Assembly (NCBI GenBank): GCA_947496465.1 | Contig: CANMCX010000001.1 | Coordinates: forward strand, 930,001 to 994,000 | Length of the DNA: 64,000 bases | From: Marinifilum_A sediminis | Lineage (GTDB): Bacteria; Bacteroidota; Bacteroidia; Bacteroidales; Marinifilaceae | Direction of reading: 5' to 3' | Part shown: in pieces, positions 18,812 through 27,418 of the stretch | Layout: each line of letters opens with the position of its first letter | Position numbering within the stretch: position 1 is the first letter of the stretch | The notes under the pieces: model-generated | The model's input: only the letters and a program-made list of their open reading frames with translations | The model's database searches: none | What the model was told of the DNA's origin: nothing | Position numbers and translations under genes: made by a program

Positions 18812-21313
18812 ATGATGCAGGTAAAAAAAGTTTTTTTCTTTTTAACAATTCTCTTATTGTCAATACAATTTGCTGCTATTGGACAATCTACGAAAATTAG
18901 AGGTGTTATTGTCGATTCAAAAACAAATCAGCCATTACCTTTTGTAAATATTGCCTTTAAAGGAACAACCATAGGTACAACCTCAGATTTTGATGGAAAT
19001 TATTTTCTGGAAACCAGAACTCCATCAGATACATTGCATGTTTCCTTTGTTGGCTACAAAGAACAAGCTTTTAAAATACAAAAAGGTAAATTTCAAACCT
19101 TGAATGTAAAATTAGAATCTGAAACTTTCGATTTACAAGAGGTTATTGTTGTTCCAGGAGAAAATCCAGCTCACGTTTTACTACGAAAGATAATTGCAAA
19201 AAAGGATAAAAATGATCCTTCTAGATTTAACTCTTATCAGGCTGAGACCTACACAAAAATGGAAATGGACTTGAACAACATCAAAGATGATTTCAAGGAC
19301 AAGAAAATTATGCGTCAATTCCAATTTGTGTTTGATTACATGGATACCTCCGTTATTACAGGGAAAGCTTATTTACCAGTATTCATAACTGAATCCTTAT
19401 CAGACTATTACTATCAAGATAAACCAAGAGTTGAGCGAGAAATCATAAAGGCATCTCAAATGTCTGGAATTCAAGACAATGCGAGTCTTGCTCAATTCAC
19501 CGGTCAATTACATCAAAATATCAACATTTACGACAACTTCATCGATCTATTTAATATGGGATTCGTTAGTCCAATTGCCGATGGAGGTTTAAGATATTAC
19601 AAATACTATTTAACAGATAGTGCCTACAGAGATGGTAATTGGTGTTATCACATGTCATTTAAGCCTAAAAGAAAACAAGAACCAACCTTTGTTGGCGATT
19701 TTTGGGTTGCCGACACAACTTTTGCAATTCAGAATATGCAAATGCGTATTGCCAAAGGTGTTAATTTAAACTGGGTAAAAGATTTAGTAAGCAATAACGA
19801 ATACCAAAAACTTAATGATACAACTTGGTTTCTAAAAAAACAAAACCTATTTGTAGACTTCATGTTATCCGAGAAAGATTCCACTAAACAAATGGGATTC
19901 TTTGGAAGAAAAACCATATCCTACAAGGATGTAAAAGTAAATGTTCCTATTCAGGATGAAATCATTAAACTTGATAACAATGTAATTGTTAATGACGATG
20001 CTCTCGTACAACCCAAAGAATATTGGGATGATGCAAGACCTTTTAAATTATCGGAAAGAGAATCGGGCATATATTCCATGGTAGATTCCATACAAAATGT
20101 TCCTCTTTATAAAAACATTGTTGATATCGTTACAACGTTCATTACTGGATACTACGTAAAAGGTAAATTCGAATATGGTCCGTATTACAAACTTTACAGT
20201 TTCAACGAAATAGAAGGAAACAGATTCATGTTTGGTGGTAGAACATCGAACGATTTCAGTACTAAAATAATGTTGAATGGTCATCTAGCCTACGGAACAA
20301 AAGATGAGAAACTGAAATATGGACTTGGTTTCCTTTACATGATTAACAAATTACCTCGAGAAACTTTTGGGGCACAATACAAGCACGATATTCACCAACT
20401 TGGTAAAAGTCCTAATGCTTTTACAGAAGGTAACATTTTGGCTTCTTTACTTAAGAGAAATCCAAACAATAAACTCACAATGTTGAACCAATTGGAAACT
20501 CATTACGAAAAGGAATGGTTTCAAGGTTTTTCAAACACATTAAAATTTAGATATCGTGATATAAAACCAACAGAATTTGTTCCATTTTTAGATCCGATTG
20601 GTAATCCGGTTTCAAGAATTAAAACATCAGAATTAGAGTTAAGAACTCGATGGACTAAGAATGAGAAAGTAGTAATGGGCGAATTCGAAAGAGTTCATTT
20701 AGGCGGACCTGTTCCGATTATCAACTTATATCTAACAATGGGAATGAAAAATGTATTGGGTTCAGATTACGATTATCAAAAAATTGATTTAAGCATAGAA
20801 CATACTTTTGAACTTCCTCCACTTGGGAATTTATATTTTTTGGCATCTGCAGGAAAACTTTTCGGTAAAGTTCCATATCCTCTACTTTCTCTACACGAAG
20901 GAAATGAGACTTATGCTTTCGATCCCTATGCATTCAATATGATGAATTACTACGAATTTGCAAGTGATCAGTACGCAAGTTTATTTGTGGAGCATCATTT
21001 CAATGGTCTAATTCTAAATAAAATTCCATTATTCAGGAAATTAAAATGGAGAACCGTAGTTTCAGGTAAAGGATTAATTGGGAGCTTGAGTGATAAAAAC
21101 AATGGTTCACTAGCCAATTCAGACGCTAAAATGTTATTTCCTCAGGGACTTTCCGATGTGAGTGAACCTTATTTTGAAGCAAGTGTTGGTATCGAAAATA
21201 TTTTCAAATTTATTCGAATTGATGCCATGTGGAGATTAACCCATCTTGATGACAACCCTTATCAGGATTTTGAAGATTTTGGTATCCGAGCCATGCTACA
21301 AATCACATTCTAA
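18812..21313 (+). CDS. DUF5686 outer-membrane protein with carboxypeptidase-regulatory-like domain
   Basis: About 833 residues. I place the start at the ATG at 18812 (or 18815) rather than the TTG at 18791, because a clean signal peptide follows, ending at IGQ. Next comes a carboxypeptidase-D-regulatory-like beta domain (IRGVIVDSKTNQPLPFVNI, GTTSDFDGNYFL; about 25-105), as found in TonB-linked proteins. The remainder is the DUF5686 region, rich in alternating aromatic/polar strands and ending in ITF, typical of an outer-membrane beta barrel. It is neither SusC nor a plug-domain receptor. It is followed after 54 bases by lptB. Function is unknown; a role in the cell envelope is inferred. Confidence 0.75.
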   Translation: MMQVKKVFFFLTILLLSIQFAAIGQSTKIRGVIVDSKTNQPLPFVNIAFKGTTIGTTSDFDGNYFLETRTPSDTLHVSFVGYKEQAFKIQKGKFQTLNVKLESETFDLQEVIVVPGENPAHVLLRKIIAKKDKNDPSRFNSYQAETYTKMEMDLNNIKDDFKDKKIMRQFQFVFDYMDTSVITGKAYLPVFITESLSDYYYQDKPRVEREIIKASQMSGIQDNASLAQFTGQLHQNINIYDNFIDLFNMGFVSPIADGGLRYYKYYLTDSAYRDGNWCYHMSFKPKRKQEPTFVGDFWVADTTFAIQNMQMRIAKGVNLNWVKDLVSNNEYQKLNDTTWFLKKQNLFVDFMLSEKDSTKQMGFFGRKTISYKDVKVNVPIQDEIIKLDNNVIVNDDALVQPKEYWDDARPFKLSERESGIYSMVDSIQNVPLYKNIVDIVTTFITGYYVKGKFEYGPYYKLYSFNEIEGNRFMFGGRTSNDFSTKIMLNGHLAYGTKDEKLKYGLGFLYMINKLPRETFGAQYKHDIHQLGKSPNAFTEGNILASLLKRNPNNKLTMLNQLETHYEKEWFQGFSNTLKFRYRDIKPTEFVPFLDPIGNPVSRIKTSELELRTRWTKNEKVVMGEFERVHLGGPVPIINLYLTMGMKNVLGSDYDYQKIDLSIEHTFELPPLGNLYFLASAGKLFGKVPYPLLSLHEGNETYAFDPYAFNMMNYYEFASDQYASLFVEHHFNGLILNKIPLFRKLKWRTVVSGKGLIGSLSDKNNGSLANSDAKMLFPQGLSDVSEPYFEASVGIENIFKFIRIDAMWRLTHLDDNPYQDFEDFGIRAMLQITF

Positions 21314-21325
21314 GGATATCTTTTT

Positions 21326-21334
21326 TATATTTGC
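21326..21334 (+). promoter_or_regulatory. lptB -7 promoter element
   Basis: TATATTTGC is an exact match to TAnnTTTG followed by C, 33 bases before the lptB start codon and inside the short gap after the DUF5686 gene. It suggests that lptB has its own promoter. Confidence 0.55.
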
Positions 21335-21367
21335 ACAATTCCATCAGTTAAAACCAATTGGATTACG

Positions 21368-22102
21368 ATGATATTAAGAGCTGAAAATTTAATTAAACGA
21401 TACAAAAGCCGTACGGTTGTAAAAGGTGTTTCGGTAAATGTAAAACAAGGAGAAATTGTTGGTTTACTTGGTCCTAATGGAGCTGGTAAAACAACTTCAT
21501 TTTACATGATTGTTGGTCTAATTCAACCAAATGGAGGAAGAATTTATCTTGACGAAAGAGAAATTACAAACGAACCTGTTTACAAACGTGCTCAGTTAGG
21601 GGTAGGATATTTGGCTCAAGAAGCATCTGTTTTTCGAAAACTTAGTGTTGAAGACAACATTCGAGCGGTATTACAAATGTCTGATTTTTCAAAAGAATAT
21701 CAAGAACAGCGATTAGAAGAGATGTTGAATGAATTCAGCCTACAGAAAATCCGCAAAAGTTTAGGTATTCAGTTATCAGGAGGAGAACGTCGACGTACCG
21801 AAATTGCCAGAGCGCTTTCCATTAAGCCAAAATTTATACTTTTAGATGAGCCTTTTGCCGGAGTAGATCCTATTGCTGTAGAAGATATCCAGGATATTGT
21901 TCGCCATCTGAAAGATAAAAACATTGGAATTCTAATTACAGACCATAACGTTCAGGAAACACTTTCAATTACCGAAAGAGCATATCTTTTATTCGAAGGA
22001 AATATCTTAAAATCGGGTACTGCCGAAGAATTAGCTGCCGATGAAGATGTTAGAAGAGTATATTTAGGTAAGAACTTTGAGTTAAGAAAACCTGTCAAAT
22101 AA
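21368..22102 (+). CDS. lptB: LPS export ABC transporter ATP-binding protein LptB
   Basis: A 244-residue ABC ATPase that powers lipopolysaccharide extraction by LptFG. Walker A is GPNGAGKTT (35-43), the signature LSGGERRRTEIARAL lies near 137-151, and Walker B FILLDEPFAGVDPIAVEDIQ carries the FAGVDP sequence characteristic of LptB. The H-loop appears in GILITDHNV. lptFG, lptC and lptA are not adjacent. It is followed by an AT-only terminator and then tRNA-Leu. Confidence 0.95.
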   Translation: MILRAENLIKRYKSRTVVKGVSVNVKQGEIVGLLGPNGAGKTTSFYMIVGLIQPNGGRIYLDEREITNEPVYKRAQLGVGYLAQEASVFRKLSVEDNIRAVLQMSDFSKEYQEQRLEEMLNEFSLQKIRKSLGIQLSGGERRRTEIARALSIKPKFILLDEPFAGVDPIAVEDIQDIVRHLKDKNIGILITDHNVQETLSITERAYLLFEGNILKSGTAEELAADEDVRRVYLGKNFELRKPVK

Positions 22103-22152
22103 GTTGTTTTCACCAACTTATAAAATATCAAAATGAGTTGACAATTCTCTCT

Positions 22153-22186
22153 AATAATATTAGTTTGAAAAAATATTATTTTTTTT
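22153..22186 (+). terminator. lptB terminator (A/T-only stem)
   Basis: AATAATATT (22153-22161) pairs perfectly with AATATTATT (22172-22180) and is followed by six more T residues. A weaker AAGTTG/CAACTT hairpin overlaps the lptB stop. Confidence 0.6.
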
Positions 22187-22196
22187 CTGATTGCTA

Positions 22197-22227
22197 TTGC
22201 AAATATTAAAAAACAGCTCTATATTTG
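22197..22227 (+). promoter_or_regulatory. tRNA-Leu promoter
   Basis: The -7 element TATATTTG lies at 22220-22227, with TTGC at 22197-22200 as a partial -33 element. The spacer is 19 bases. The tRNA starts 15 bases after the -7 element. Confidence 0.6.
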
Positions 22228-22242
22228 CACCGCAATTAACCC

Positions 22243-22324
22243 GCGGATGTGGCGTAATTGGTAGCCGCGCTAGACTTAGGATCTAGTGCCGTAAGGCGTG
22301 GGGGTTCGAGTCCCTTCATCCGCA
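22243..22324 (+). tRNA. tRNA-Leu (anticodon UAG)
   Basis: A full cloverleaf is readable. The acceptor arm GCGGATG pairs with CATCCGC. The anticodon stem CTAGA/TCTAG encloses the loop CTTAGGA with anticodon TAG. A long variable arm (TGCCGTAAGGCG) marks a class II tRNA, and the T-loop GGTTCGAGTCC is standard. It reads CUA and other CUN leucine codons. The 82-base gene ends with discriminator A, and the 3' CCA is not encoded. Confidence 0.97.
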
Positions 22325-22343
22325 CTACAAAAAAAATAACCTT

Positions 22344-22399
22344 AAACCGCCCATACTTAGCGATACAAAATGTGTCGATGGTTGAGCGGTTTTTTTTTA
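22344..22399 (+). terminator. Terminator after tRNA-Leu
   Basis: AAACCGC (22344-22350) pairs with GCGGTTT (22386-22392). A CCAT/ATGG inner pair (22351-22354 with 22378-22381) sits within a long loop, and a T run follows. From here to trigger factor (22400-22560) I see no further gene or clear promoter. Confidence 0.7.
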
Positions 22400-22560
22400 A
22401 TTAGTACCGATTATTAATTAGTATAGTCATTAGTGCAATTTGCTTACAATAACTAACGAATTCTGTATCGGCATTTCAATTTAACATCTTACTGTATTGC
22501 TATTAGCTCACAGTAATATTTAAATGATATAATAAGGTTTTATCTTTTAATAGCTAAAAA

Positions 22561-23910
22561 ATGAACATCACAAAAACCAACATTGATGATTTAAACGCTG
22601 TAATTAAATTACAGATTGTTAAAGAAGACTATGAAAGTCGTGTAAACGATGTTTTAAAAGACTATCGTAAAAAAGCAAATATCAATGGTTTCCGCCAAGG
22701 TAAAGTACCTATGGGTGTGATCAAGAAAATGTATGGTACTCCTGTTTTAGCTGACGAAATTAACAAAATTCTTAGTCAGGAGTTGATGAAGTACATTCGC
22801 GAAAATGATTTGAAAATCATGGGCGAGCCTCTTCCAAACGAAACTGAGCAAAAAGAAATCAACTGGGAAAAAGATACTGAATTCGAATTCGCTTTTGATA
22901 TTGCTTTGACTCCAGAATACACTCTAAACCTAAGCAAAAGAGACAAAATCAACTTCTTCAAAATTAAGGTTGACGAGAAAATGATTGAGAACGGTGTTGA
23001 AATGCACGCTCGTCGTTTCGGATCAAACGAACCAGTTGAAGCTGTTGAAGAAAAAGAGCTTTTGAAAGGTAATTATGCACAAGTTGACGCTGAAGGAAAC
23101 CTTGTAGAAGGTGGAATTACTAGCGACGATGTTGCTATTTCTCTAGAATATATGGCTGATGAAGATTCTAAAAAGAAATTCATCGGAGCTAAAAAAGAGC
23201 AAGTAATTGTTTTCAACCCTGCTAAAGCATTTGCAAACAAAACTGATTTAGCTTCAATGCTAAATATCTCTAAAGAAGAAGCTGAAACTTTAGATGCTGA
23301 CTTCCAATTCACAATTACTGAAATTAACAAATTTGTTAATGCAGAATTGAACCAGGAGTTATTTGATAAAGTATTTGGTGAAGGAACTGTTTCTTCAATG
23401 GAAGAATTCCAGAATAAGATTAAAGAAGATATCGAGAAGCAATTGGTTAACGATAGCGACTATAAATTCTTAATCGATGCAAAAGAAAAATTAGTTAAAA
23501 AATCGAAAATGACTTTACCTGAAGCATTCTTGAAGCGTTGGATTGTTGCAACGAACAAAGAAATGACTGAAGAGCAAGTTGAAACAGATTTCTCAAACTA
23601 TGTAAGCGATTTCAAATGGCAGTTAATTAAAAACAGATTAACTGAAGAGAATGAGTTGAAAGTTTCTGAAGAAGAAGTTACAGAATATGCAAAGCAACAA
23701 GCTTTAATGCAGTTCCAGCAATACGGAATGAATGACGTACCTGAAGAATACTTGAACAACTACGCTCAACAAATGATGCAAAATCAGGACGAGCAAAGAA
23801 AAATCTACGAGCGTAAGCTTGACGATAAAGTAGCTGAGTACTTGAAAGCAACTATCAAGATAGAAGAAAAAGAAGTATCTACTGAAGAATTCAACAAAAT
23901 GTTTGAATAA
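22561..23910 (+). CDS. tig: Trigger factor
   Basis: A 449-residue ribosome-bound chaperone that shields nascent chains at the exit tunnel. The ribosome-binding loop GFRQGKVP (about 43-50) is the family signature. The middle region (about 150-250) corresponds to the PPIase-like domain but is divergent from FKBP catalytic motifs. The C-terminal chaperone domain is helical and charged. It is placed before clpP and clpX, the order seen in many bacteria, here each with its own terminator or promoter signals. The codon choice looks like that of a highly expressed gene. Confidence 0.95.
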   Translation: MNITKTNIDDLNAVIKLQIVKEDYESRVNDVLKDYRKKANINGFRQGKVPMGVIKKMYGTPVLADEINKILSQELMKYIRENDLKIMGEPLPNETEQKEINWEKDTEFEFAFDIALTPEYTLNLSKRDKINFFKIKVDEKMIENGVEMHARRFGSNEPVEAVEEKELLKGNYAQVDAEGNLVEGGITSDDVAISLEYMADEDSKKKFIGAKKEQVIVFNPAKAFANKTDLASMLNISKEEAETLDADFQFTITEINKFVNAELNQELFDKVFGEGTVSSMEEFQNKIKEDIEKQLVNDSDYKFLIDAKEKLVKKSKMTLPEAFLKRWIVATNKEMTEEQVETDFSNYVSDFKWQLIKNRLTEENELKVSEEEVTEYAKQQALMQFQQYGMNDVPEEYLNNYAQQMMQNQDEQRKIYERKLDDKVAEYLKATIKIEEKEVSTEEFNKMFE

Positions 23911-23936
23911 GAGGTAGAAGCTCTAAAAATAATCTA

Positions 23937-23970
23937 AAAACCACGCTTCACAAAGGCGTGGTTTTCTTTT
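23937..23970 (+). terminator. Trigger factor terminator
   Basis: AAAACCACGC pairs with GCGTGGTTTT around a 9-base loop and is followed by a T-rich run. It separates tig from clpP. Confidence 0.85.
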
Positions 23971-24060
23971 TCCTCCTTTCGTAGGATTTTGTTAAGCCAT
24001 TCTTTTCAAATGGAGAAATTTTAACTAATTTAGGTCTACGAAATATAAAATCATTCACCT

Positions 24061-24735
24061 ATGGTACCAAAAGACGAATTCCAAAAATTTGCCACACAGC
24101 ACATGGGCATCAATAGCCTTACTTTAGATAAATATACATCAATCAGTAACAGCTATATCTCTCCTACTATTATAGAGGAAAGACAATTAAATGTTGCATC
24201 AATGGATGTTTTCTCTCGTCTGATGATGGATAGAATTATCTTTCTTGGTGTTCCAATTGATGATTACGTTGCCAATATTATTATGGCACAATTACTATTC
24301 CTTGAATCAACTGATCCATCGAAAGATATTCAAATTTACTTCAACTCTCCAGGAGGTTCAGTTCATGCAGGTTTAGGTATTTACGATACCATGCAATACA
24401 TTAAATGTGATGTTGCAACAATTTGTACTGGTATGGCAGCTTCGATGGGAGCAGTATTACTTACAGCAGGAACCAAAGGAAAACGCTCTGCGTTAAAGCA
24501 CTCTAGAGTTATGATTCACCAACCAATGGGTGGAGCACAAGGACAAGCTTCTGACATTGAAATTACGGCTCGTGAAATCTTAAAATTAAAGAAAGAATTG
24601 TATACCATTATTGCAGATCACTCAGGAAATTCTTACGAAAAAGTAGAGAAAAATTCTGACCGTGATTACTGGATGACAGCTATGGAAGCTAAAGAATATG
24701 GTATGATTGACGAAGTTCTTACAAGAGTAAAATAG
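24061..24735 (+). CDS. clpP: ATP-dependent Clp protease proteolytic subunit
   Basis: A 224-residue serine protease subunit forming the tetradecameric chamber used by ClpX. The catalytic Ser128 lies in GMAASMG and His153 in MIHQPMGG. The oxyanion region FNSPGGSVHAG is at about 94-104. There is an N-terminal extension of about 25 residues compared with E. coli mature ClpP, in the range of the usual propeptide. The ATG at 24061 is the first start in frame. It is followed by a terminator-like hairpin and then clpX. Confidence 0.97.
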   Translation: MVPKDEFQKFATQHMGINSLTLDKYTSISNSYISPTIIEERQLNVASMDVFSRLMMDRIIFLGVPIDDYVANIIMAQLLFLESTDPSKDIQIYFNSPGGSVHAGLGIYDTMQYIKCDVATICTGMAASMGAVLLTAGTKGKRSALKHSRVMIHQPMGGAQGQASDIEITAREILKLKKELYTIIADHSGNSYEKVEKNSDRDYWMTAMEAKEYGMIDEVLTRVK

Positions 24736-24763
24736 TTAATCTATTAAAAATCAAACCGAACCT

Positions 24764-24803
24764 AATGCAGAGTTAATCGTAAAATCATTAACTTTGCATT
24801 TTT
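24764..24803 (+). terminator. clpP terminator overlapping the clpX -7 element
   Basis: TGCAGAGTTAAT (24766-24777) pairs with ATTAACTTTGCA (24787-24798) with one G-U, extended by AA/TT and followed by TTTTT. The right arm contains TAACTTTGC (24789-24797), a full match to the -7 promoter consensus, 26 bases before the clpX start. One sequence therefore appears to end clpP transcripts and start clpX transcripts. Confidence 0.65.
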
Positions 24804-24822
24804 AGTACAATAAATTATACTC

Positions 24823-26037
24823 ATGGATAAATGCTCGTTTTGCGGAAGAGAAAAGAAAGATACTAATCTTCTGATTGCAGGAATCAGTGGTCATATCTGC
24901 GATAGCTGTATTGACCAGGCTTACTCAATCGTTCAGGAAGAATTAAAAAATCGAACCGATCTTGACCTAAAAGAGATTCAACTTTTAAAACCGATAGAAA
25001 TTAAAACTTTTCTTGATCAATATGTAATTGGTCAGGACGAGGCAAAAAAATATCTTTCCGTTGCAGTTTACAATCACTATAAAAGATTACTCCAGGAAAA
25101 AGATGACGAGGATATTGAGATTGAAAAATCAAATATTATTCTTGTTGGGGAAACAGGTACAGGTAAAACTCTTTTGGCAAGAACCATTGCTAAGATGTTG
25201 CATGTTCCTTTTACCATTGTTGATGCAACAGTATTGACTGAAGCTGGTTATGTAGGTGAAGATATTGAATCGATTTTAACAAGACTTCTTCAAGCTTCGG
25301 ATTACGATGTTGAAGCAGCTGAAAAAGGAATCGTATTTATTGATGAGATTGACAAAATCGCTCGTAAGAGCGACAATCCCTCAATTACACGAGATGTATC
25401 AGGAGAAGGTGTTCAACAAGGATTATTAAAACTTTTGGAAGGATCAATTGTAAATGTTCCACCTCAGGGAGGAAGAAAGCATCCTGATCAGAAAATGATT
25501 CCAGTAAACACGAAGAACATTCTATTCGTATGTGGTGGTGCTTTTGATGGTATTCAAAGAAAGATTGCTCAACGAATGAATACTCAGGTAGTAGGATTTA
25601 ATGCAAGCAAAGAAAAAGAACAGGTTGACCAGGAAAATTTCTTACAATACATTGCTCCTCAGGATTTAAAATCTTTTGGACTAATACCAGAAATTATTGG
25701 TCGTTTGCCGGTATTAACTTACTTAGAGCCATTGAATAGAAATGCGTTAAGAAATATCTTAACCGAACCTAAGAATTCAATTGTAAAGCAATACACCAAG
25801 TTATTCAAGATTGATGATATTGATCTTACTTTTGAAGAAAGTGCTTTAGAGTATATTGTAGATAAAGCAGTAGAATTTAAATTAGGAGCTCGAGGTTTGC
25901 GCTCCATTTGTGAAGCTATAATGATGGATGCTATGTTTGAACTTCCTTCGGGAGAACAAAAACAAATCTCTATCAATAAAAAATATGCAAGCGAGAAACT
26001 TGAAAAAGTAAATCTGAAACGCTTAAAAGTCGCATAA
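24823..26037 (+). CDS. clpX: ATP-dependent Clp protease ATP-binding subunit ClpX
   Basis: A 404-residue AAA+ unfoldase that feeds substrates to ClpP. The N-terminal zinc-binding domain has CSFC (4-7) and CDSC near 26-29. Walker A is GETGTGKT near 109-116, and Walker B is IVFIDEIDKIARKS near 169-182. The ClpP-binding loop is in the IGRLPV segment, a close relative of the IGF motif region. Length is typical. It ends in a strong bidirectional terminator against the convergent lipoprotein gene. Confidence 0.97.
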   Translation: MDKCSFCGREKKDTNLLIAGISGHICDSCIDQAYSIVQEELKNRTDLDLKEIQLLKPIEIKTFLDQYVIGQDEAKKYLSVAVYNHYKRLLQEKDDEDIEIEKSNIILVGETGTGKTLLARTIAKMLHVPFTIVDATVLTEAGYVGEDIESILTRLLQASDYDVEAAEKGIVFIDEIDKIARKSDNPSITRDVSGEGVQQGLLKLLEGSIVNVPPQGGRKHPDQKMIPVNTKNILFVCGGAFDGIQRKIAQRMNTQVVGFNASKEKEQVDQENFLQYIAPQDLKSFGLIPEIIGRLPVLTYLEPLNRNALRNILTEPKNSIVKQYTKLFKIDDIDLTFEESALEYIVDKAVEFKLGARGLRSICEAIMMDAMFELPSGEQKQISINKKYASEKLEKVNLKRLKVA

Positions 26038-26070
26038 AAAAAGACCGGATTTAAATCCGGTCTTTTTTTT
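26036..26070. terminator. Bidirectional terminator between clpX and the lipoprotein gene
   Basis: A 12-bp perfect stem, AAGACCGGATTT with AAATCCGGTCTT (26041-26064), is flanked by A and T runs. It lies between convergent genes and overlaps the last codons of the minus-strand gene. Confidence 0.9.
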
Positions 26071-26920
26071 ATAAGGTAAAATGTAAAGTTACATCCTGGG
26101 AATTTACAGATACATTTCCATTGCAATCATCAAAGGTATCTCCTCCTCCAAAATCAACATCACCTTCTCCTACATCGGTAAGCACAAAAGTAGCATCTCC
26201 ACCAATAATATTCTTACATGAATATGCATAGGTTAATTTGCTATCGCTAACTAAGGAAAATGTAGTTCCATTTGGGTGTATTCCAGATAAGCTTGTTGTA
26301 AATTCAAAAATATCATCTACATAATCAACATCCAGCTCTTCACTTTTAATATAGGTATAAGCACTGCTCATTTCCGAAATTTCAAACGTGGATTTCTCAT
26401 CATTTGAATCTGTATAAACAAATGAGGCATCATCGAATGACATTGTAAAATCTTCACCTGCCACATCAACAATTTGTAGATTCATTACTCCACTTATATC
26501 AAAACCTTTAGAATAAAATTCTGAAAATCGAACTTCAAAATTAGTAAGACTTGCATCCGAAGGATCTACAATCATTTTTCCTCTAAAACTTCCACCATTA
26601 GAAGTACAGCTAGTTTTTCCATAATCTATTACAATAGAGTCAATCTCTGTTTCATCTGCATTTCTGTAAATCAAAGCTTCAACACAATCCGGAATTTCAT
26701 CTGTAATAGTATCTTTATTAGTATCAAGATTATTAAAAACTACGGCATTTACATCCATAGTAATATCACTAGTGATGTTTTGAATCTGCAAAGTAAATTC
26801 CAATGGATCCGAAAAAACACTATCTATAACATCTTCCGGATCGGAACCTGTTGAACAAGAATTAAACAATCCCAATCCAAGCAAAACAAATAATATTGCT
26901 GTTAAAAATTTTAAATTCAT
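26069..26920 (-). CDS. Hypothetical lipoprotein, Asp-rich
   Basis: A 283-residue protein that I do not recognise. It begins with a lipoprotein signal peptide, with lipobox FNSC (Cys22) followed by STGSDPED. The mature part is acidic, predicted beta-rich, and has several Cys residues (CVEAL, TSCTSNGG, YSCKN, DDCNGN) that could form disulfides if it is periplasmic or surface-exposed. It lies one base after the folA stop, so it appears co-transcribed with thyA and folA, although nothing in the sequence suggests a folate role. The immediate Asp/Glu after the Cys resembles surface-export signals of Bacteroidota lipoproteins, but the fit is loose. Confidence 0.6.
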   Translation of the reverse strand: MNLKFLTAILFVLLGLGLFNSCSTGSDPEDVIDSVFSDPLEFTLQIQNITSDITMDVNAVVFNNLDTNKDTITDEIPDCVEALIYRNADETEIDSIVIDYGKTSCTSNGGSFRGKMIVDPSDASLTNFEVRFSEFYSKGFDISGVMNLQIVDVAGEDFTMSFDDASFVYTDSNDEKSTFEISEMSSAYTYIKSEELDVDYVDDIFEFTTSLSGIHPNGTTFSLVSDSKLTYAYSCKNIIGGDATFVLTDVGEGDVDFGGGDTFDDCNGNVSVNSQDVTLHFTL

Positions 26921-26921
26921 T

Positions 26922-27407
26922 CTATCTTCTTTTGTAATCTATAAAGGAATATGGATATTCATTTTTTTCATCTGGCAAACAGTCTTTTCTGTCTACAGAT
27001 TCCCATGTCTCATTTTTTATTTCAGGAAAGTAAGTGTCTCCTTCAAACTCAGCATGAACAAGTGTTAAAAACAATTCATCAGCTTTATCAATTGCCTCTT
27101 TATATATTGTTCCACCTCCAATAATAAATACTTTTTCATCATTGGTTACAGCTTGCAAAGCTTCTTCTAAGGAATGTACAACAATACAGCCTTCCATTTT
27201 GTAATCTTCTTGTTTAGTAATGATAATAGACGTACGATTTGGCAATGGCTTACCTATGGAGTCGAAAGTTTTTCGTCCCATAATAATGGTATGACCTGTT
27301 GTTAAGGCTTTAAATCTTTTTAAATCTGCAGATAATCTCCAAATTAGTTGGTTATCTCTCCCAATAACATTGTTACGAGAAGCTGCTACTATTATTGATA
27401 ATTTCAT
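26922..27407 (-). CDS. folA: Dihydrofolate reductase
   Basis: A 161-residue NADPH-dependent enzyme that regenerates tetrahydrofolate. The N-terminal LSIIVAASRNNVIGRDNQLIWRL has the expected substrate-site pattern. TIIMGRKTFDSIGKPLPNR is the cofactor-binding signature, and VFIIGGGTIYKEAI is the second nucleotide segment. It starts 11 bases after thyA ends, consistent with an operon in which ThyA makes dihydrofolate and FolA reduces it. Confidence 0.96.
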   Translation of the reverse strand: MKLSIIVAASRNNVIGRDNQLIWRLSADLKRFKALTTGHTIIMGRKTFDSIGKPLPNRTSIIITKQEDYKMEGCIVVHSLEEALQAVTNDEKVFIIGGGTIYKEAIDKADELFLTLVHAEFEGDTYFPEIKNETWESVDRKDCLPDEKNEYPYSFIDYKRR

Positions 27408-27418
27408 GATTTACGAAT

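Noticed and set aside
22325..22330. Encoded CCA end of tRNA-Leu
   Set aside because: The bases after the discriminator are CTACAA, so CCA must be added after transcription.
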